Shown piece by piece: positions 26,575 to 35,872 of a stretch of 64,000 nt of DNA. A program made the translations under genes and the position numbers. Origin of the DNA: an uncultured Saprospiraceae bacterium (GTDB lineage: Bacteria > Bacteroidota > Bacteroidia > Chitinophagales > Saprospiraceae); the NCBI GenBank assembly GCA_937974625.1, contig CALJVJ010000036.1, forward strand, positions 1 through 64,000. The letters run 5' to 3'. The stretch's first letter is position 1, and the number at the start of each line of letters is the position of its first letter. Below the pieces are notes generated by a model. It searched no databases. It was not told the DNA's origin and worked only from the letters and a program-made list of their open reading frames with translations.

Positions 26575-27411
26575 ATGAAAAAAGTTATCGGATGTTTATT
26601 CTTTTTTAGCTTAAAATTGATGCTTTTAGCGCAGTCAATGACTTTGATGAGTTATAACATTCGCTATGATACGAACCGAGATTCGATGAATGCATGGACG
26701 CACCGAAAAGCATTTTTGCTCAATCAAGTTCAGTTTTATGAACCAGATATAATGGGCACGCAAGAAGGCTTAAAGCATCAATTGGATTATTTAGCTGAAG
26801 GTTTGGCGGATTATAAATATGTCGGCATTGGTAGAGATGATGGACAGACTAAAGGAGAGTACACCGCCATTTTTTATAATCAAAGCAAATTCAATTTATT
26901 AAAAGAAGGCACTTTTTGGTTATCTCAAACACCTGATACCGTTGGTTTAGGCTGGGATGCAGTATGCAATCGAACCTGTACTTATATTTTAATAGAACAT
27001 AAGCAGACCAATCAAAAATATTGGGTTTTCAATACGCATTTTGACCATATTGGAAAAATAGCAAGGGCTAATGCCGCTAAATTGATTTTGGCAAAAGCAA
27101 AAAGTATCAATACTCAAAATTATCCCATCGTTCTTATGGGCGATTTTAACGTAGAACCAACAGACCCCGTTTATAGTCTATTGAACAACCAATTAGCTGA
27201 TTGTCAGAAAGTGAGTGAGCAAGCACCTTTGGGCAATGAAGGTACTTTTAGTGGTTTCAAATTTCATGAACCATTAACCCGTAGGATTGATTATATCTTT
27301 GCGGATACTACTCAATTGAAGGTTCTGAAATATGCTGCTTTGAGTGATTCAAAAGATTGTCGTTATCCATCTGACCATTTACCTGTTTTTGTGAAGGTAT
27401 CGATGAAGTAG
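26575..27411 (+). CDS. Exported endonuclease/exonuclease/phosphatase-fold protein
   Basis: A 278-residue secreted protein. Signal peptide 1-20 (FFSLKLMLLAQS). The EEP fold motifs appear in order: SYNIRYD (26-32), GTQEGLKHQ with the metal-binding Glu, NTHFDHIG, GDFNVEPTDPVY, and the final SDHLPVFV. The family includes metal-dependent phosphodiesterases, sphingomyelinase-like enzymes and nucleases. The short form and export signal here point to a periplasmic or outer phosphoesterase. The substrate is unknown. The gene stands alone, about 110 bases upstream of hemW. Confidence 0.88.
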   Translation: MKKVIGCLFFFSLKLMLLAQSMTLMSYNIRYDTNRDSMNAWTHRKAFLLNQVQFYEPDIMGTQEGLKHQLDYLAEGLADYKYVGIGRDDGQTKGEYTAIFYNQSKFNLLKEGTFWLSQTPDTVGLGWDAVCNRTCTYILIEHKQTNQKYWVFNTHFDHIGKIARANAAKLILAKAKSINTQNYPIVLMGDFNVEPTDPVYSLLNNQLADCQKVSEQAPLGNEGTFSGFKFHEPLTRRIDYIFADTTQLKVLKYAALSDSKDCRYPSDHLPVFVKVSMK

Positions 27412-27523
27412 TTTTACGGTTTGAATACTAACCTCTCTATTAACACATAGGTACTATGTGGTAAAATGGTTAGCTTAGTTTTATCTTTTCATTAAGCTAT
27501 CATAAATAATAACAACCAAAAAT

Positions 27524-28648
27524 TTGGCAGGACTCTATCTACATATTCCATTTTGCAAGCAAGCTTGTCATTATTGTAATTTCCACTTTTCTACTTCTCT
27601 AAAACAGAAAGATGAGATGGTTCAAGCCATTTTACAAGAACTCACGCTACAAAAAGATTATTTAAAAGGGGCAACACTAGACACCATCTATTTTGGTGGT
27701 GGCACTCCTTCCCTATTAACGCAGCAAGATTTATTAAACATTTTTGAAAAAATAAATCAGGTACATCCAGTTGCCAGCAACGCAGAAATTACGTTAGAAG
27801 CCAATCCCGATGATTTATCTACTGAAAAATTAACCGAATTAAAAAATACACCAATCAATCGATTAAGCATTGGCATTCAGTCCTTTTTTGAAAAGGATTT
27901 AACTTTTATGAATCGGGCGCATAATGCAACCGAGGCAAAAAATTGTATTCAAAATGCCCAGTCTATAGGCTTCAATAATCTGACCATTGATTTGATTTAT
28001 GGTACACCGACCACTTCCAATGAGATGTGGCAACAAAATATTCAAACAGCGCTCGATTTTAATATTCCTCATATTTCCTGCTATTGTATGACGGTTGAAC
28101 CGAATACGGCTTTAGACCATTTTGTCAAAAAAGGAAAAGCAGACCCCGTAGACGAAGAAAAAGCAGCACAGCAGTTTGAAATGCTCATGACTGACTTAAA
28201 ATCAGCAGGTTACGAACATTATGAAATTTCCAATTTTGCCAAATCAGGCTGGCACGCTCGCCATAATTCCAACTATTGGCTAGGTACAGATTATTTGGGT
28301 ATAGGCCCTTCTGCTCATTCTTTTAATGGTAAAAGTCGGCAATGGAATGTAGCAAATAATGCACAATATATCAAAGCATTAACCGCACAAGAAACTGCTT
28401 TTGAAGTAGAAACATTAAGCAAGGAGCAACAATACAATGAATATATTTTAACGGCTTTACGGACAAAGTGGGGCTGTGATTTAGCAAAAATTGAAAATTG
28501 GGGGCAAGCATTTAAACATCATTTTGAAAAAATCAGTAAAAGCTATTTAACGAATCAATTGATTCAGCAAAAAAATAATATTTTTACCTTGACAGACAAA
28601 GGAAAATTGTTAGCGGATAGAATAGCGTTAGAGCTGTTTATGGATTAA
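27524..28648 (+). CDS. hemW: Radical SAM haem chaperone HemW
   Basis: A 374-residue cytoplasmic radical SAM protein. The cluster motif is C11-KQA-C15-HY-C18-N-F (CxxxCxxCxF). Further family marks are YFGGGTPSLL, SIGIQSFFEKDL, the HemW motif HNSNYW, and the C-terminal wing LTDKGKLLADRIALELF. HemW inserts haem into respiratory enzymes and is often mislabelled coproporphyrinogen III oxidase. The frame opens with TTG directly before the conserved AGLYLHIPFC start; no ATG is available there, so TTG is taken as the start. The YbbR-like gene follows after 25 bases. Confidence 0.93.
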   Translation: MAGLYLHIPFCKQACHYCNFHFSTSLKQKDEMVQAILQELTLQKDYLKGATLDTIYFGGGTPSLLTQQDLLNIFEKINQVHPVASNAEITLEANPDDLSTEKLTELKNTPINRLSIGIQSFFEKDLTFMNRAHNATEAKNCIQNAQSIGFNNLTIDLIYGTPTTSNEMWQQNIQTALDFNIPHISCYCMTVEPNTALDHFVKKGKADPVDEEKAAQQFEMLMTDLKSAGYEHYEISNFAKSGWHARHNSNYWLGTDYLGIGPSAHSFNGKSRQWNVANNAQYIKALTAQETAFEVETLSKEQQYNEYILTALRTKWGCDLAKIENWGQAFKHHFEKISKSYLTNQLIQQKNNIFTLTDKGKLLADRIALELFMD

Positions 28649-28673
28649 GCGTCATTAGGAATTAAATAGAAAC

Positions 28674-29645
28674 GTGCGATATAAACTGCCAAAAATAGAC
28701 ATTGACAAAGAAGCCATTCAAGCATTCTTTAAAACAGATAAAGGTATTCTACTTATCAGTATGGGTATTTCTTTGCTATTTTGGTTATTGGTCAAATTAT
28801 CTCAAAATCACAAAGCCAATCGCCAAGTTGGTATTTCCTATACTTTGCCTGCCGATATGTCTTTTGTCACAATACCACCGGACCAAGTACGCGTTACGCT
28901 TGAAGGTAGAGGTTGGGATTTAATGTACGATTATTTCGGTCGCAGAAATAATTCCGTCAATTTTGATTTAGCCAGCACGGCTTTACAAAACATCACCAAT
29001 AATCAGCTCAAAGGAAGGATGGTCGACAACACAAAATCTTCAAATATAACAGTCGAAGACATGAGTTTTGATTATATTTCTATTGAATTAGGAGAAAGTT
29101 CCACCAAAAAAGTGCCCGTAATTTTAGACCGTCAACTAAATTTTGCGGCTGAGCATCAACTCCAATCTGCTATCCAATTAACTCCCGACAGTATTACCTT
29201 AAGTGGGCCCAATTCGATTTTAGAAAATTATATGGGCTGGCCAACTACTTTGTTATCAATAGAAAATTTAAAAAACACCACCACTCGTCCGATACAGCTT
29301 CAACCCAATAATACACCTCAGATAAAGCTTTCCGCATCCGTTGTGCAGGTGCATATACCCGTAGAACAATTCACCGAAAAATCGATATTCGTGCCTGTAA
29401 TGGTGAAAGGCGCACCAGATAGTTTGAAGGTATTTCCCAATAAAGTAAAGACCAATTTTGTAGTCGGCTTAAGTCGATATGACTCGATTTCTGAAAAAGA
29501 TTTCCATTTAGAAGTTGATTTAAAAGGGGTCCCTATTAATCAATCCAATAATACCGCTCCAATCCTCTTAACACGACGGCCATCGGAAGTGAAAAATGTA
29601 CAGTTCTCCCCAAAATCCGTGCAATTTCTTTTTGTGAAAGAATAA
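28674..29645 (+). CDS. YbbR/CdaR-like protein
   Basis: A 323-residue protein with one N-terminal membrane helix (about 25-42, ILLISMGISLLFWLLVKL) and an extracytoplasmic part of repeated YbbR-type beta domains (about 50-320; VPVILDRQLNF and SITLSGPNSILENYM are typical). In Firmicutes CdaR is such a protein and modulates the c-di-AMP cyclase; the Bacteroidota homologues have unproven roles. The start is a GTG, 25 bases after hemW, and no better in-frame ATG precedes the membrane helix. It is probably co-transcribed with hemW. Confidence 0.85.
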   Translation: MRYKLPKIDIDKEAIQAFFKTDKGILLISMGISLLFWLLVKLSQNHKANRQVGISYTLPADMSFVTIPPDQVRVTLEGRGWDLMYDYFGRRNNSVNFDLASTALQNITNNQLKGRMVDNTKSSNITVEDMSFDYISIELGESSTKKVPVILDRQLNFAAEHQLQSAIQLTPDSITLSGPNSILENYMGWPTTLLSIENLKNTTTRPIQLQPNNTPQIKLSASVVQVHIPVEQFTEKSIFVPVMVKGAPDSLKVFPNKVKTNFVVGLSRYDSISEKDFHLEVDLKGVPINQSNNTAPILLTRRPSEVKNVQFSPKSVQFLFVKE

Positions 29646-29674
29646 AAAAGTCAGAAAATTTATTGCAATAAATT

Positions 29675-30907
29675 ATGATAAAAAAAATAGCCAAATGGAT
29701 TGGAATATTAATTCTAAGTATTTCCTTACTCGTAGGTTTCTTCATTTTTAATACCTTTTCTCAATTTGACAAACTTAAACAAGGAAAGCTTCACGAAGAT
29801 TTCCAACAAGATACTATTCCTTTTAGATACAATAATACAGGGCATATTATAATAGATGTGAAAATAAATAATAGTGATAGAAAATATCCATTCATCTTAG
29901 ATAGTGGTGCTAGTAATTACGTATTTAAAAATTTCACAAAAGAAAATCCACTTAAAGGAAACGGTTTCGCGGTTTCAATGGGTATAAGTGGAAATATCTA
30001 CTTTTCCAGGATTCGAAAAATTCCATCGTTAAAAATTGGAAAAGCTACATTTAAATCATTAAATGCGGAAGAAAGTACCCTTCATTGGGATTGTGTAGAA
30101 GATATATATGGTCTTATTGGAGCAGATGTAATGAGACATTTGGTTTGGGAGATTGATTTTCAAAAACAACTAATTGTGCTATCAAAACAACTGACTACCA
30201 AAAAACTTGATAATCGGACCATAAAGATTCCAGTCAGAGGTAATAGATACACCTCTTTTTTAGAAACTTCTATAAAATTTAGGCAGAAGAAACCTACAAA
30301 AAGTGTAAGAATTGATTTAGGGAATTCAGGAGCATTATCTTTAGCTGAAAAGTTCCTAATCGAAGACGGATTAAACTTTAAAAAAAAGAAAATCCTAGGA
30401 TTAGGAAGTAAAGGATTAGGCAATGCAAGTAATAATATGAGTTTAAATGAAAAGTATTATTTAGTAGATAGTCTAATTTTCAATAATACCCATTATTCCA
30501 TCCAAAAAACACCCGTAGTAGCTAGTCCAAATCATATGAACCTCCTTGGTCTAGAATTCTTCGAAGCATATAAAACAACTATAAGTTGGCAAGACGAAGT
30601 CATTCTTCTATCACCTTATGATAGTGTTCAAAATTTTGTTTGGAAAACATATGGCTTTTCGACGGAGTTTAATGAGGAACAGAATAAGGTAGAAATAGAA
30701 AGTATTACGGAAAATACACCTGCTTCGAAAGCAGGTTTACCATTATTTTCAGAGGTTATTTCAATTAATCAAAATCCAGTTACGGATTTACAAGCTTATT
30801 GTGAATACACAAAATTGAAGAAGATAAGTGATACTATAAATCTAGAAATCAGGCATAATGATTCTATTCAATGGTATCAATTAACCAAGGAATTAATTTT
30901 TGATTAA
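29675..30907 (+). CDS. Retropepsin-like aspartyl protease with PDZ domain
   Basis: A 410-residue protein with an N-terminal membrane anchor or signal (7-27). It has two aspartyl-protease half domains: the first active-site loop is FILDSGASNY (D76-S-G), the second is VRIDLGNSG (D214). Residues about 330-405 form a PDZ domain (VEIESITENTPASKAGLPLFSEVISINQNPV). The architecture of a doubled retropepsin-like domain plus PDZ is common in Bacteroidota and its substrates are unknown. In the second loop, DLG replaces the usual D[ST]G, so activity may rely mainly on the first Asp. The gene follows the YbbR gene after 29 bases. Confidence 0.85.
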   Translation: MIKKIAKWIGILILSISLLVGFFIFNTFSQFDKLKQGKLHEDFQQDTIPFRYNNTGHIIIDVKINNSDRKYPFILDSGASNYVFKNFTKENPLKGNGFAVSMGISGNIYFSRIRKIPSLKIGKATFKSLNAEESTLHWDCVEDIYGLIGADVMRHLVWEIDFQKQLIVLSKQLTTKKLDNRTIKIPVRGNRYTSFLETSIKFRQKKPTKSVRIDLGNSGALSLAEKFLIEDGLNFKKKKILGLGSKGLGNASNNMSLNEKYYLVDSLIFNNTHYSIQKTPVVASPNHMNLLGLEFFEAYKTTISWQDEVILLSPYDSVQNFVWKTYGFSTEFNEEQNKVEIESITENTPASKAGLPLFSEVISINQNPVTDLQAYCEYTKLKKISDTINLEIRHNDSIQWYQLTKELIFD

Positions 30908-30938
30908 TAATCGCCACCAGTAACTTAATGATTGTATA

Positions 30939-32072
30939 ATGAATAAAAAATTAAAGTTCGAAACACTCGCCATCCAAAGCACTCAACTACCTGACAAGAC
31001 AACAGGAGCGGTAGCCACGCCAATTAACCTATCCACTACCTTTGAACGAGAAGCAGATGGTTCCTATAAAAGTGGCTTTGTATATTCAAGAGCCGAAAAT
31101 CCTAATCGGCAATTATTAGAAGATAGTTTGGCTGTTTTAGAAAAAGGAGCCGTTGGTTTTGCCTTTTCTTCTGGCATGGCAGCAATCACCGCCCTCTTCA
31201 ATACCTTGAAATCAGGCGACCATTTGCTCTTACCTCATGATGTCTATTATGCCACAAAAGTCATGGCAGAAATGCTATTTGGAGATAAAGGTATCAAAGT
31301 AGAAACCGTGGTCATGTCTGATTTAAAAGCAGTTAAAAAAGCCATTAAAAAAAATACGGCATTGGTTTGGTTAGAAACACCTTCTAACCCTCAATTGAAT
31401 GTGAGTGACATTGCCAAAATTTCAAAAATGGCGCATAAAGTAGGCGCCATTTGTGCGGTCGATAATACTTGGCCTAGTCCAGTTTTACAAAGGCCACTTG
31501 AGCATGGTGCAGATGTATCCATGCATTCTACGTCCAAATACTTTGGTGGACACAGTGATGTGTTAGGCGGTTGTTTAATTTTAAAAGAAAAAGGGCCATT
31601 AGCAGAGCAAATAAAAAGTATTCAGACCTTAACGGGTGGCGTACCTTCTCCATTTGAGTGTTGGTTAGTTACTAGAGGCATAAAGACTTTACACGTCCGA
31701 GTCATGCAGCAAACCAAAAATGCGGCAAAACTCGCCACTTTTTTAGAGCAGCATCAAAAAATTGAGCGGGTCAACTATCCCGGTTTAAAAAGTCATCCGC
31801 ATCATAAAGTAGCCAAAAAACAAATGATTGGAGGTTTTGGTGCTATGCTTTCTGTGCAAGTAAAAGGCAGTGCTAAGAACGCTATGAAACTAACAGGGCG
31901 ATTAAGGTTGTTTACAACGGCTACTAGCTTAGGTGGCGTAGAGAGTTTAGTCGAACATCGAAAATCTATTGAAGGCCCTGATAGTCCTACACCAGATAAT
32001 TTATTGCGAATTTCGGTTGGTTTGGAAAATGTGGAAGATTTGATTGCGGATTGGCGGCAGGCGCTGAGATAA
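30939..32072 (+). CDS. Cys/Met metabolism PLP enzyme (cystathionine synthase/lyase type)
   Basis: A 377-residue cytoplasmic enzyme of the trans-sulfuration family. The PLP lysine is K200 in SMHSTSKYFGGHSD. Cofactor-binding marks include YSRAENPNR (49-57), SSGMAA (78-82) and the D175 loop AVDNTW. The C-terminal region has the expected SLGGVESLVEHR and LLRISVGLEN. It could be cystathionine gamma-synthase (MetB), beta- or gamma-lyase, which cannot be separated with confidence by eye. It is followed by a long palindrome between convergent genes. Confidence 0.9.
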   Translation: MNKKLKFETLAIQSTQLPDKTTGAVATPINLSTTFEREADGSYKSGFVYSRAENPNRQLLEDSLAVLEKGAVGFAFSSGMAAITALFNTLKSGDHLLLPHDVYYATKVMAEMLFGDKGIKVETVVMSDLKAVKKAIKKNTALVWLETPSNPQLNVSDIAKISKMAHKVGAICAVDNTWPSPVLQRPLEHGADVSMHSTSKYFGGHSDVLGGCLILKEKGPLAEQIKSIQTLTGGVPSPFECWLVTRGIKTLHVRVMQQTKNAAKLATFLEQHQKIERVNYPGLKSHPHHKVAKKQMIGGFGAMLSVQVKGSAKNAMKLTGRLRLFTTATSLGGVESLVEHRKSIEGPDSPTPDNLLRISVGLENVEDLIADWRQALR

Positions 32073-32097
32073 TGACTAACTAGATGGCAAATTAGAT

Positions 32098-32213
32098 AGG
32101 ATAGTCCCACTGATTTGCGCAGATTGAACGGATAAGAACTGATTTTTCTTTTAGGGTTCTATTTCAAATCAGCTTTTATCCGTTCAATCGTTTTAAATCC
32201 GTGGGACTATCCT
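32098..32213. repeat. Long imperfect palindrome between convergent genes
   Basis: The left arm (32098-32145) and right arm (32166-32213) are 48 bases each and agree by eye at about 41 positions when one is reverse-complemented, with mismatches clustered in two short patches. The 20-base loop holds a T-rich run. It ends 16 bases before the stop codon of the CapA gene. It may serve as a bidirectional terminator, but its length and arm structure match the other palindromes. Confidence 0.85.
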
Positions 32214-32228
32214 CCTAGCAAAAAAGAA

Positions 32229-33362
32229 CTAATTTTTAACCTCCTCTAAAGATACTTCCCGCTCTACCCCATCTGATTTGCTCAAATGTTCTCGAGTATT
32301 TTTAGCAAAATATTTCATTGCTGCTTTATCGGTAGCCGACATATTCAGAAGTTGTTCTTGCCCGTTTTCAAAAGCAGAAACTGGCACTGCAAAATATTTA
32401 CGTTTTCCATTTTTATTTTTCTGGACATATCTCCAAACAGGAATAAAATGATGGCTAGCTAAATTAGTTTTGTTCGTTTTTGTATTTTTCACTAACTCTA
32501 CTTCCACCATAATTCCACCATCCGTGTTAGGTTTGGTTTGATTAGAAATAAAATTACCCATTGAATAAACGGCTAAATGTTGTTCATCCGCTGTTGAAGA
32601 TGGATGTTGTTTAATAGGTTGAATAACATGAGGATGAGCCCCGATGACTATATCTGCGCCATTTTCAAATAGCCAAGTTGTTAATTTTTGTTGTGTTTTA
32701 CTCTCATTCAATTGGTATTCTTTGCCCCAATGCATAATAACGATGATAAAATCAGGATTAATTAATTGGGCTAATGCCAAATCTTTTTTAATAATCGTTG
32801 TATCAATATAATTAACAACAGTAGGCGGTTTGGTTTTCAAGCCATTGGTACCATAAGTATAATTTAAAAAGCCAAGTTCAAAATTATTTTTGTGGACGAT
32901 AAGTGGATAAAATAAACTTCGTTCCTCTTCATTCTTGAAAGTTCCCGTTTGGTAAAAGCCATAATTTTTCAAAGTTTCTATCGTATTTATTACCCCAGTT
33001 TTTCCCGCATCGTTCGAGTGATTATTAGAAGTGACCATCACATCAAAGCCTGTAGCTTTAAGCCCCTTTGCCAAATCATCAGGGCTTCTAAATTGGGGAT
33101 ACCCTTGATAAGGTGGTTTTCCAGGTAAAGTCACCTCCAAATTACCAACTGCTAAATCCGCTTTTTCAATAATAGGCTTTACGTATTTAAAACAAGATTC
33201 ATAATCATAGGATTGATTAGCTTTGATTTCAGCAGCTTTGATTTGAGGTTTATGCTGCATGACATCCCCGACAAAAAGTAGCTTGAAATGTAAAAGACTA
33301 TCTGTCTGTTGTGCCAACAAGTTTGTAGATATTATTAATAAGAAGGGAATTAAAAATTTCAA
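32229..33362 (-). CDS. CapA/YwtB-type metallophosphatase-fold protein
   Basis: A 377-residue exported protein. Signal peptide 1-18 (ends LLAQQ). Family motifs in order: LLFVGDVMQHKP, VGNLEVTLPG, TSNNHSNDAG, IVIMHWGKEYQ, IGAHPHVIQPI and YSMGNFISNQ. These are the metal-binding loops of the calcineurin-like fold in CapA, first known from poly-gamma-glutamate capsule synthesis. Most members outside Bacillus have no proven role, and no other capsule genes lie nearby. The C-terminal 30 residues are charged. Confidence 0.9.
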   Translation of the reverse strand: MKFLIPFLLIISTNLLAQQTDSLLHFKLLFVGDVMQHKPQIKAAEIKANQSYDYESCFKYVKPIIEKADLAVGNLEVTLPGKPPYQGYPQFRSPDDLAKGLKATGFDVMVTSNNHSNDAGKTGVINTIETLKNYGFYQTGTFKNEEERSLFYPLIVHKNNFELGFLNYTYGTNGLKTKPPTVVNYIDTTIIKKDLALAQLINPDFIIVIMHWGKEYQLNESKTQQKLTTWLFENGADIVIGAHPHVIQPIKQHPSSTADEQHLAVYSMGNFISNQTKPNTDGGIMVEVELVKNTKTNKTNLASHHFIPVWRYVQKNKNGKRKYFAVPVSAFENGQEQLLNMSATDKAAMKYFAKNTREHLSKSDGVEREVSLEEVKN

Positions 33363-33436
33363 AATAAGTATTGGTTTATCAGACTAAAATGTATCGACGA
33401 ATTCATTCAGCCGATACTTGTAAACTTACAGATTCC

Positions 33437-34177
33437 CTATTCAAAAGGCTGTAAATCCTTAATAAACACTTGTCGAATAGAAAAAATATGTAGTGCTAAT
33501 GCGTAAGGTACAATAAATGTAGGAATCCAAATAAAAGGAAAAGTTGCGATAATAGCACTAGAAGGTTCATTCATAAAAACTCGAAATGGAGCAGGTGTAG
33601 AAATGGTGGTAATAAACACAATATTAACCAGTAGCAGGATACCAAAAACATTCCAAATAACCGTTTCTATTTTAAAAAAACGTCCTTTTCTAAAAAAAAT
33701 ATTTCCTGCAAACAAAGCCGTAATCCCCGCAATGATATCCATATTAAATCCTTGAAAAGTCATCTGAAAAGGCATCAAATTCCCTATAAATGCCAACCAC
33801 AGCATCAACTCCATCGCAATTCTAAAACTCTGTACTTTTATTAACCAAGCGGGCGGGATTCGTTGTAATATTTTGGTAAAGGACTTAGAAAAACAAAGAA
33901 CAATAGTCAAGATTAGTGGAGGTAAAATACCCAAAACAAATATCCTTGGCGGAAGGTATTTAAAATTACTGTAATATCCACCAATAGCCAAAACCGCTAT
34001 CAATAATAACCAGAGCGTTAGGGTATAAAAAACAAATTTCACAACTTTTGTCTGTTGGTCATAATCTGCCTTTAAAGCTAAATAAGCACGCCTTAAAGTA
34101 TAGGTTGTGAATGCCACAAGTCCAAAGACTATTAGAAAGATGGTAATCACGCAAATAATATAAATAACAGTGGACAA
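33437..34177 (-). CDS. Seven-helix membrane protein of unknown function
   Basis: A 246-residue integral membrane protein. Seven hydrophobic segments are visible, at about 4-25, 47-68, 76-97, 118-138, 147-166, 172-193 and 209-232. A basic loop follows helix 1 (LRRAYLALKADYDQQTK). I recognise no family and see no conserved catalytic or ligand motif. It lies 74 bases before CapA on the same strand and may be co-transcribed with it. Confidence 0.75.
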   Translation of the reverse strand: MSTVIYIICVITIFLIVFGLVAFTTYTLRRAYLALKADYDQQTKVVKFVFYTLTLWLLLIAVLAIGGYYSNFKYLPPRIFVLGILPPLILTIVLCFSKSFTKILQRIPPAWLIKVQSFRIAMELMLWLAFIGNLMPFQMTFQGFNMDIIAGITALFAGNIFFRKGRFFKIETVIWNVFGILLLVNIVFITTISTPAPFRVFMNEPSSAIIATFPFIWIPTFIVPYALALHIFSIRQVFIKDLQPFE

Positions 34178-34262
34178 TCAGTGGTGGTATTAGTGTTTAT
34201 CTAAAAGAGCTCCTATATTTTGGAAGCACTAAACGAATAGACATAAAGTTGATTAAGTGGCC

Positions 34263-34372
34263 ATGAAAAAATAAGTCCGTCATTTTGTTTTAGTGTCCTA
34301 TTTATAAACAGCTATGCTGTCTATAAATAGGAGGCTAAAGCAAAATGCTAAAAGACGGATTTGTTTTTTCAT
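34263..34372. repeat. Long imperfect palindrome with fully paired centre
   Basis: The left arm (34263-34306) and right arm (34322-34372) are reverse complements with a 7-base insertion in the right arm and scattered mismatches. The centre folds further (acagc/gctgt). It starts with atgaaaaaa on both strands and ends six bases before the stop codon of the VOC gene, between two genes of the same direction. Confidence 0.85.
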
Positions 34373-34377
34373 CATCA

Positions 34378-34797
34378 TTATGACGCAAAAATCTGGTCAA
34401 AATTTTGGAAAGCTTTGAATTCAACGGCATTTCCAGAAGGGTCTAAGAAAAACATGGTTGCCTGTTCTCCAACTTCACCTTTGAAACGAACGTAAGGCTC
34501 GATGATAAACTCAATATTCGCAGCTTTCAATTTTGCGGCCAATGCTTCCCAAACGGGCATTTCTAGAATCGCACCAAAATGTTTAACTGGTACATCTTTA
34601 CCATCTACATGATTAGTGTTCACCTCGATTTCTTTATTATCTACTAAATGCGCAGAAATTTGAGAGCCATGAAAATTAAAATCTATCCATCGGTCAGACG
34701 TACGACCAACGCCACAGCCTAATAAATCTTCGTAAAATTCACGCGTCGCTTTGAGGTCGTAAACAGGAAAGGCTAAATGGAATGGTGCTAATTTCAT
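34378..34797 (-). CDS. Single-domain VOC-superfamily protein
   Basis: A 139-residue VOC (glyoxalase/bleomycin-resistance/dioxygenase) protein. The N-terminal [22 protein letters not shown] and C-terminal [16 protein letters not shown] are the family's two beta-alpha-beta ends, with the likely metal ligands H7 and the Glu in VEFK. The reaction is unknown. It starts six bases after the stop codon of the enoyl-CoA hydratase gene, so the two form an operon and may act in one pathway. Confidence 0.9.
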   Translation of the reverse strand: MKLAPFHLAFPVYDLKATREFYEDLLGCGVGRTSDRWIDFNFHGSQISAHLVDNKEIEVNTNHVDGKDVPVKHFGAILEMPVWEALAAKLKAANIEFIIEPYVRFKGEVGEQATMFFLDPSGNAVEFKAFQNFDQIFAS

Positions 34798-34803
34798 AAG
34801 AAG

Positions 34804-35565
34804 TTATTTATTATTCACAAAATCTTTTAAAAATTCAATTCTATCGGTAATCGTCGCTTCAAAATCTTGCTCAATTTGCAAACCTTCTTTTAAGGTATTC
34901 AACTCTCCTTGCCGATATAGATGCTTCATGGCAGCAATGGTTTGTCGACTGTTCCCTAGTATTTTATTAACCATTTCGTTGACGGTATCATCTAAATCTG
35001 CCAATGGAACTGCCTTGTTTACCAAACCAATTCGAGCTGCTTCTTTACCAGAAATAGGCTCACAAGTAAAAGATAGTTCTCTAGCTTTTTGTGGACCAAC
35101 TAATTGGCTTAATCGTTGACTCATACCCCATTTTGGTATTATGCCCCATTTCGCATGAGTATCTCCAATTTGGGCTTCTTCGGCAGCAACAACAATATCA
35201 AATGCCATCATTAATTCTAAAGCGCCTGTGAAGCAAAAACCATTGACTACGGCAATAGTCGGTTTAGGTATGGTTTGGAGCAAATGCATCAGTTCATTTC
35301 CATCGTTTAACATTTTATCCGATGTGAAAGCACCGTCCTTTATGCCATCATTCAACGCTTTTAAATCAACGCCTGCTGACCAAGCTCGTCCTGCTCCTGT
35401 GACCATTACCACCTCCACTTCAGGGTCTTTACCTGCTATTTTCACGGCATCTCTTAACTCTTCCACTAACTGTGGACTCAAGGCATTCATTGCTTCAGGT
35501 CGATTTAGAATAATCGCCGCAATAGGGCCTAATGAATGAAAAGCAATGTATTTATAGTCAGCCAT
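34804..35565 (-). CDS. Enoyl-CoA hydratase/isomerase-family (crotonase) protein
   Basis: A 253-residue cytoplasmic crotonase. The N-terminal IILNRPEAMNALSPQLVEEL and the oxyanion-hole segments VVMVTGAGRAWSAGVDLK and VVNGFCFTGALELMMAFDIVVA are typical; in place of the catalytic Glu pair there is the ...AQIGDTHAKWGIIPKWG region. The Glu residues of classic hydratases are not both obvious, so a different crotonase reaction is possible. I start at the ATG at 35565: a longer frame from 35622 adds 19 residues (FYFWVFHFY-type) that do not fit the family. The VOC gene follows after six bases. Confidence 0.88.
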   Translation of the reverse strand: MADYKYIAFHSLGPIAAIILNRPEAMNALSPQLVEELRDAVKIAGKDPEVEVVMVTGAGRAWSAGVDLKALNDGIKDGAFTSDKMLNDGNELMHLLQTIPKPTIAVVNGFCFTGALELMMAFDIVVAAEEAQIGDTHAKWGIIPKWGMSQRLSQLVGPQKARELSFTCEPISGKEAARIGLVNKAVPLADLDDTVNEMVNKILGNSRQTIAAMKHLYRQGELNTLKEGLQIEQDFEATITDRIEFLKDFVNNK

Positions 35566-35872
35566 TATTTTTATATAAAAATGAAAAACCCAAAAGTAAG
35601 AAAGGGATTTGGGAATTTTCAATTTTCAATGTTCAATTTTCACTTTTCAAGGGGAGCATTAGTCATCTCTTGTGCAAGGAGTTCTTCTTTTAAGCAATAG
35701 TTGACTTTATTTGTGCGTCGTTCTTAAACCAATGATAATTAATTTTACAAGATGCACACTAATCAAATACAGCTAAAAAGGAAGTTTTTATCCTATCAGA
35801 CTTCCAATTAGCAGTAAAAGTTGCCATCAACTGATAAGTTTTGAAAATTCTAAATTGAAAATTCTAAATCAC
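35566..35872. repeat. Gap with split inverted low-complexity arms
   Basis: This 307-base gap lies between two minus-strand genes. Words of the type aattttcaattttcaat fill 35614-35650, and their reverse complements (gaaaattctaaattgaaaat) fill 35839-35869. Between them is a shorter hairpin, ggaagt/acttcc (about 35780-35805), and no gene. It looks like a longer, opened-out relative of the palindromes elsewhere in the window. Confidence 0.6.
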
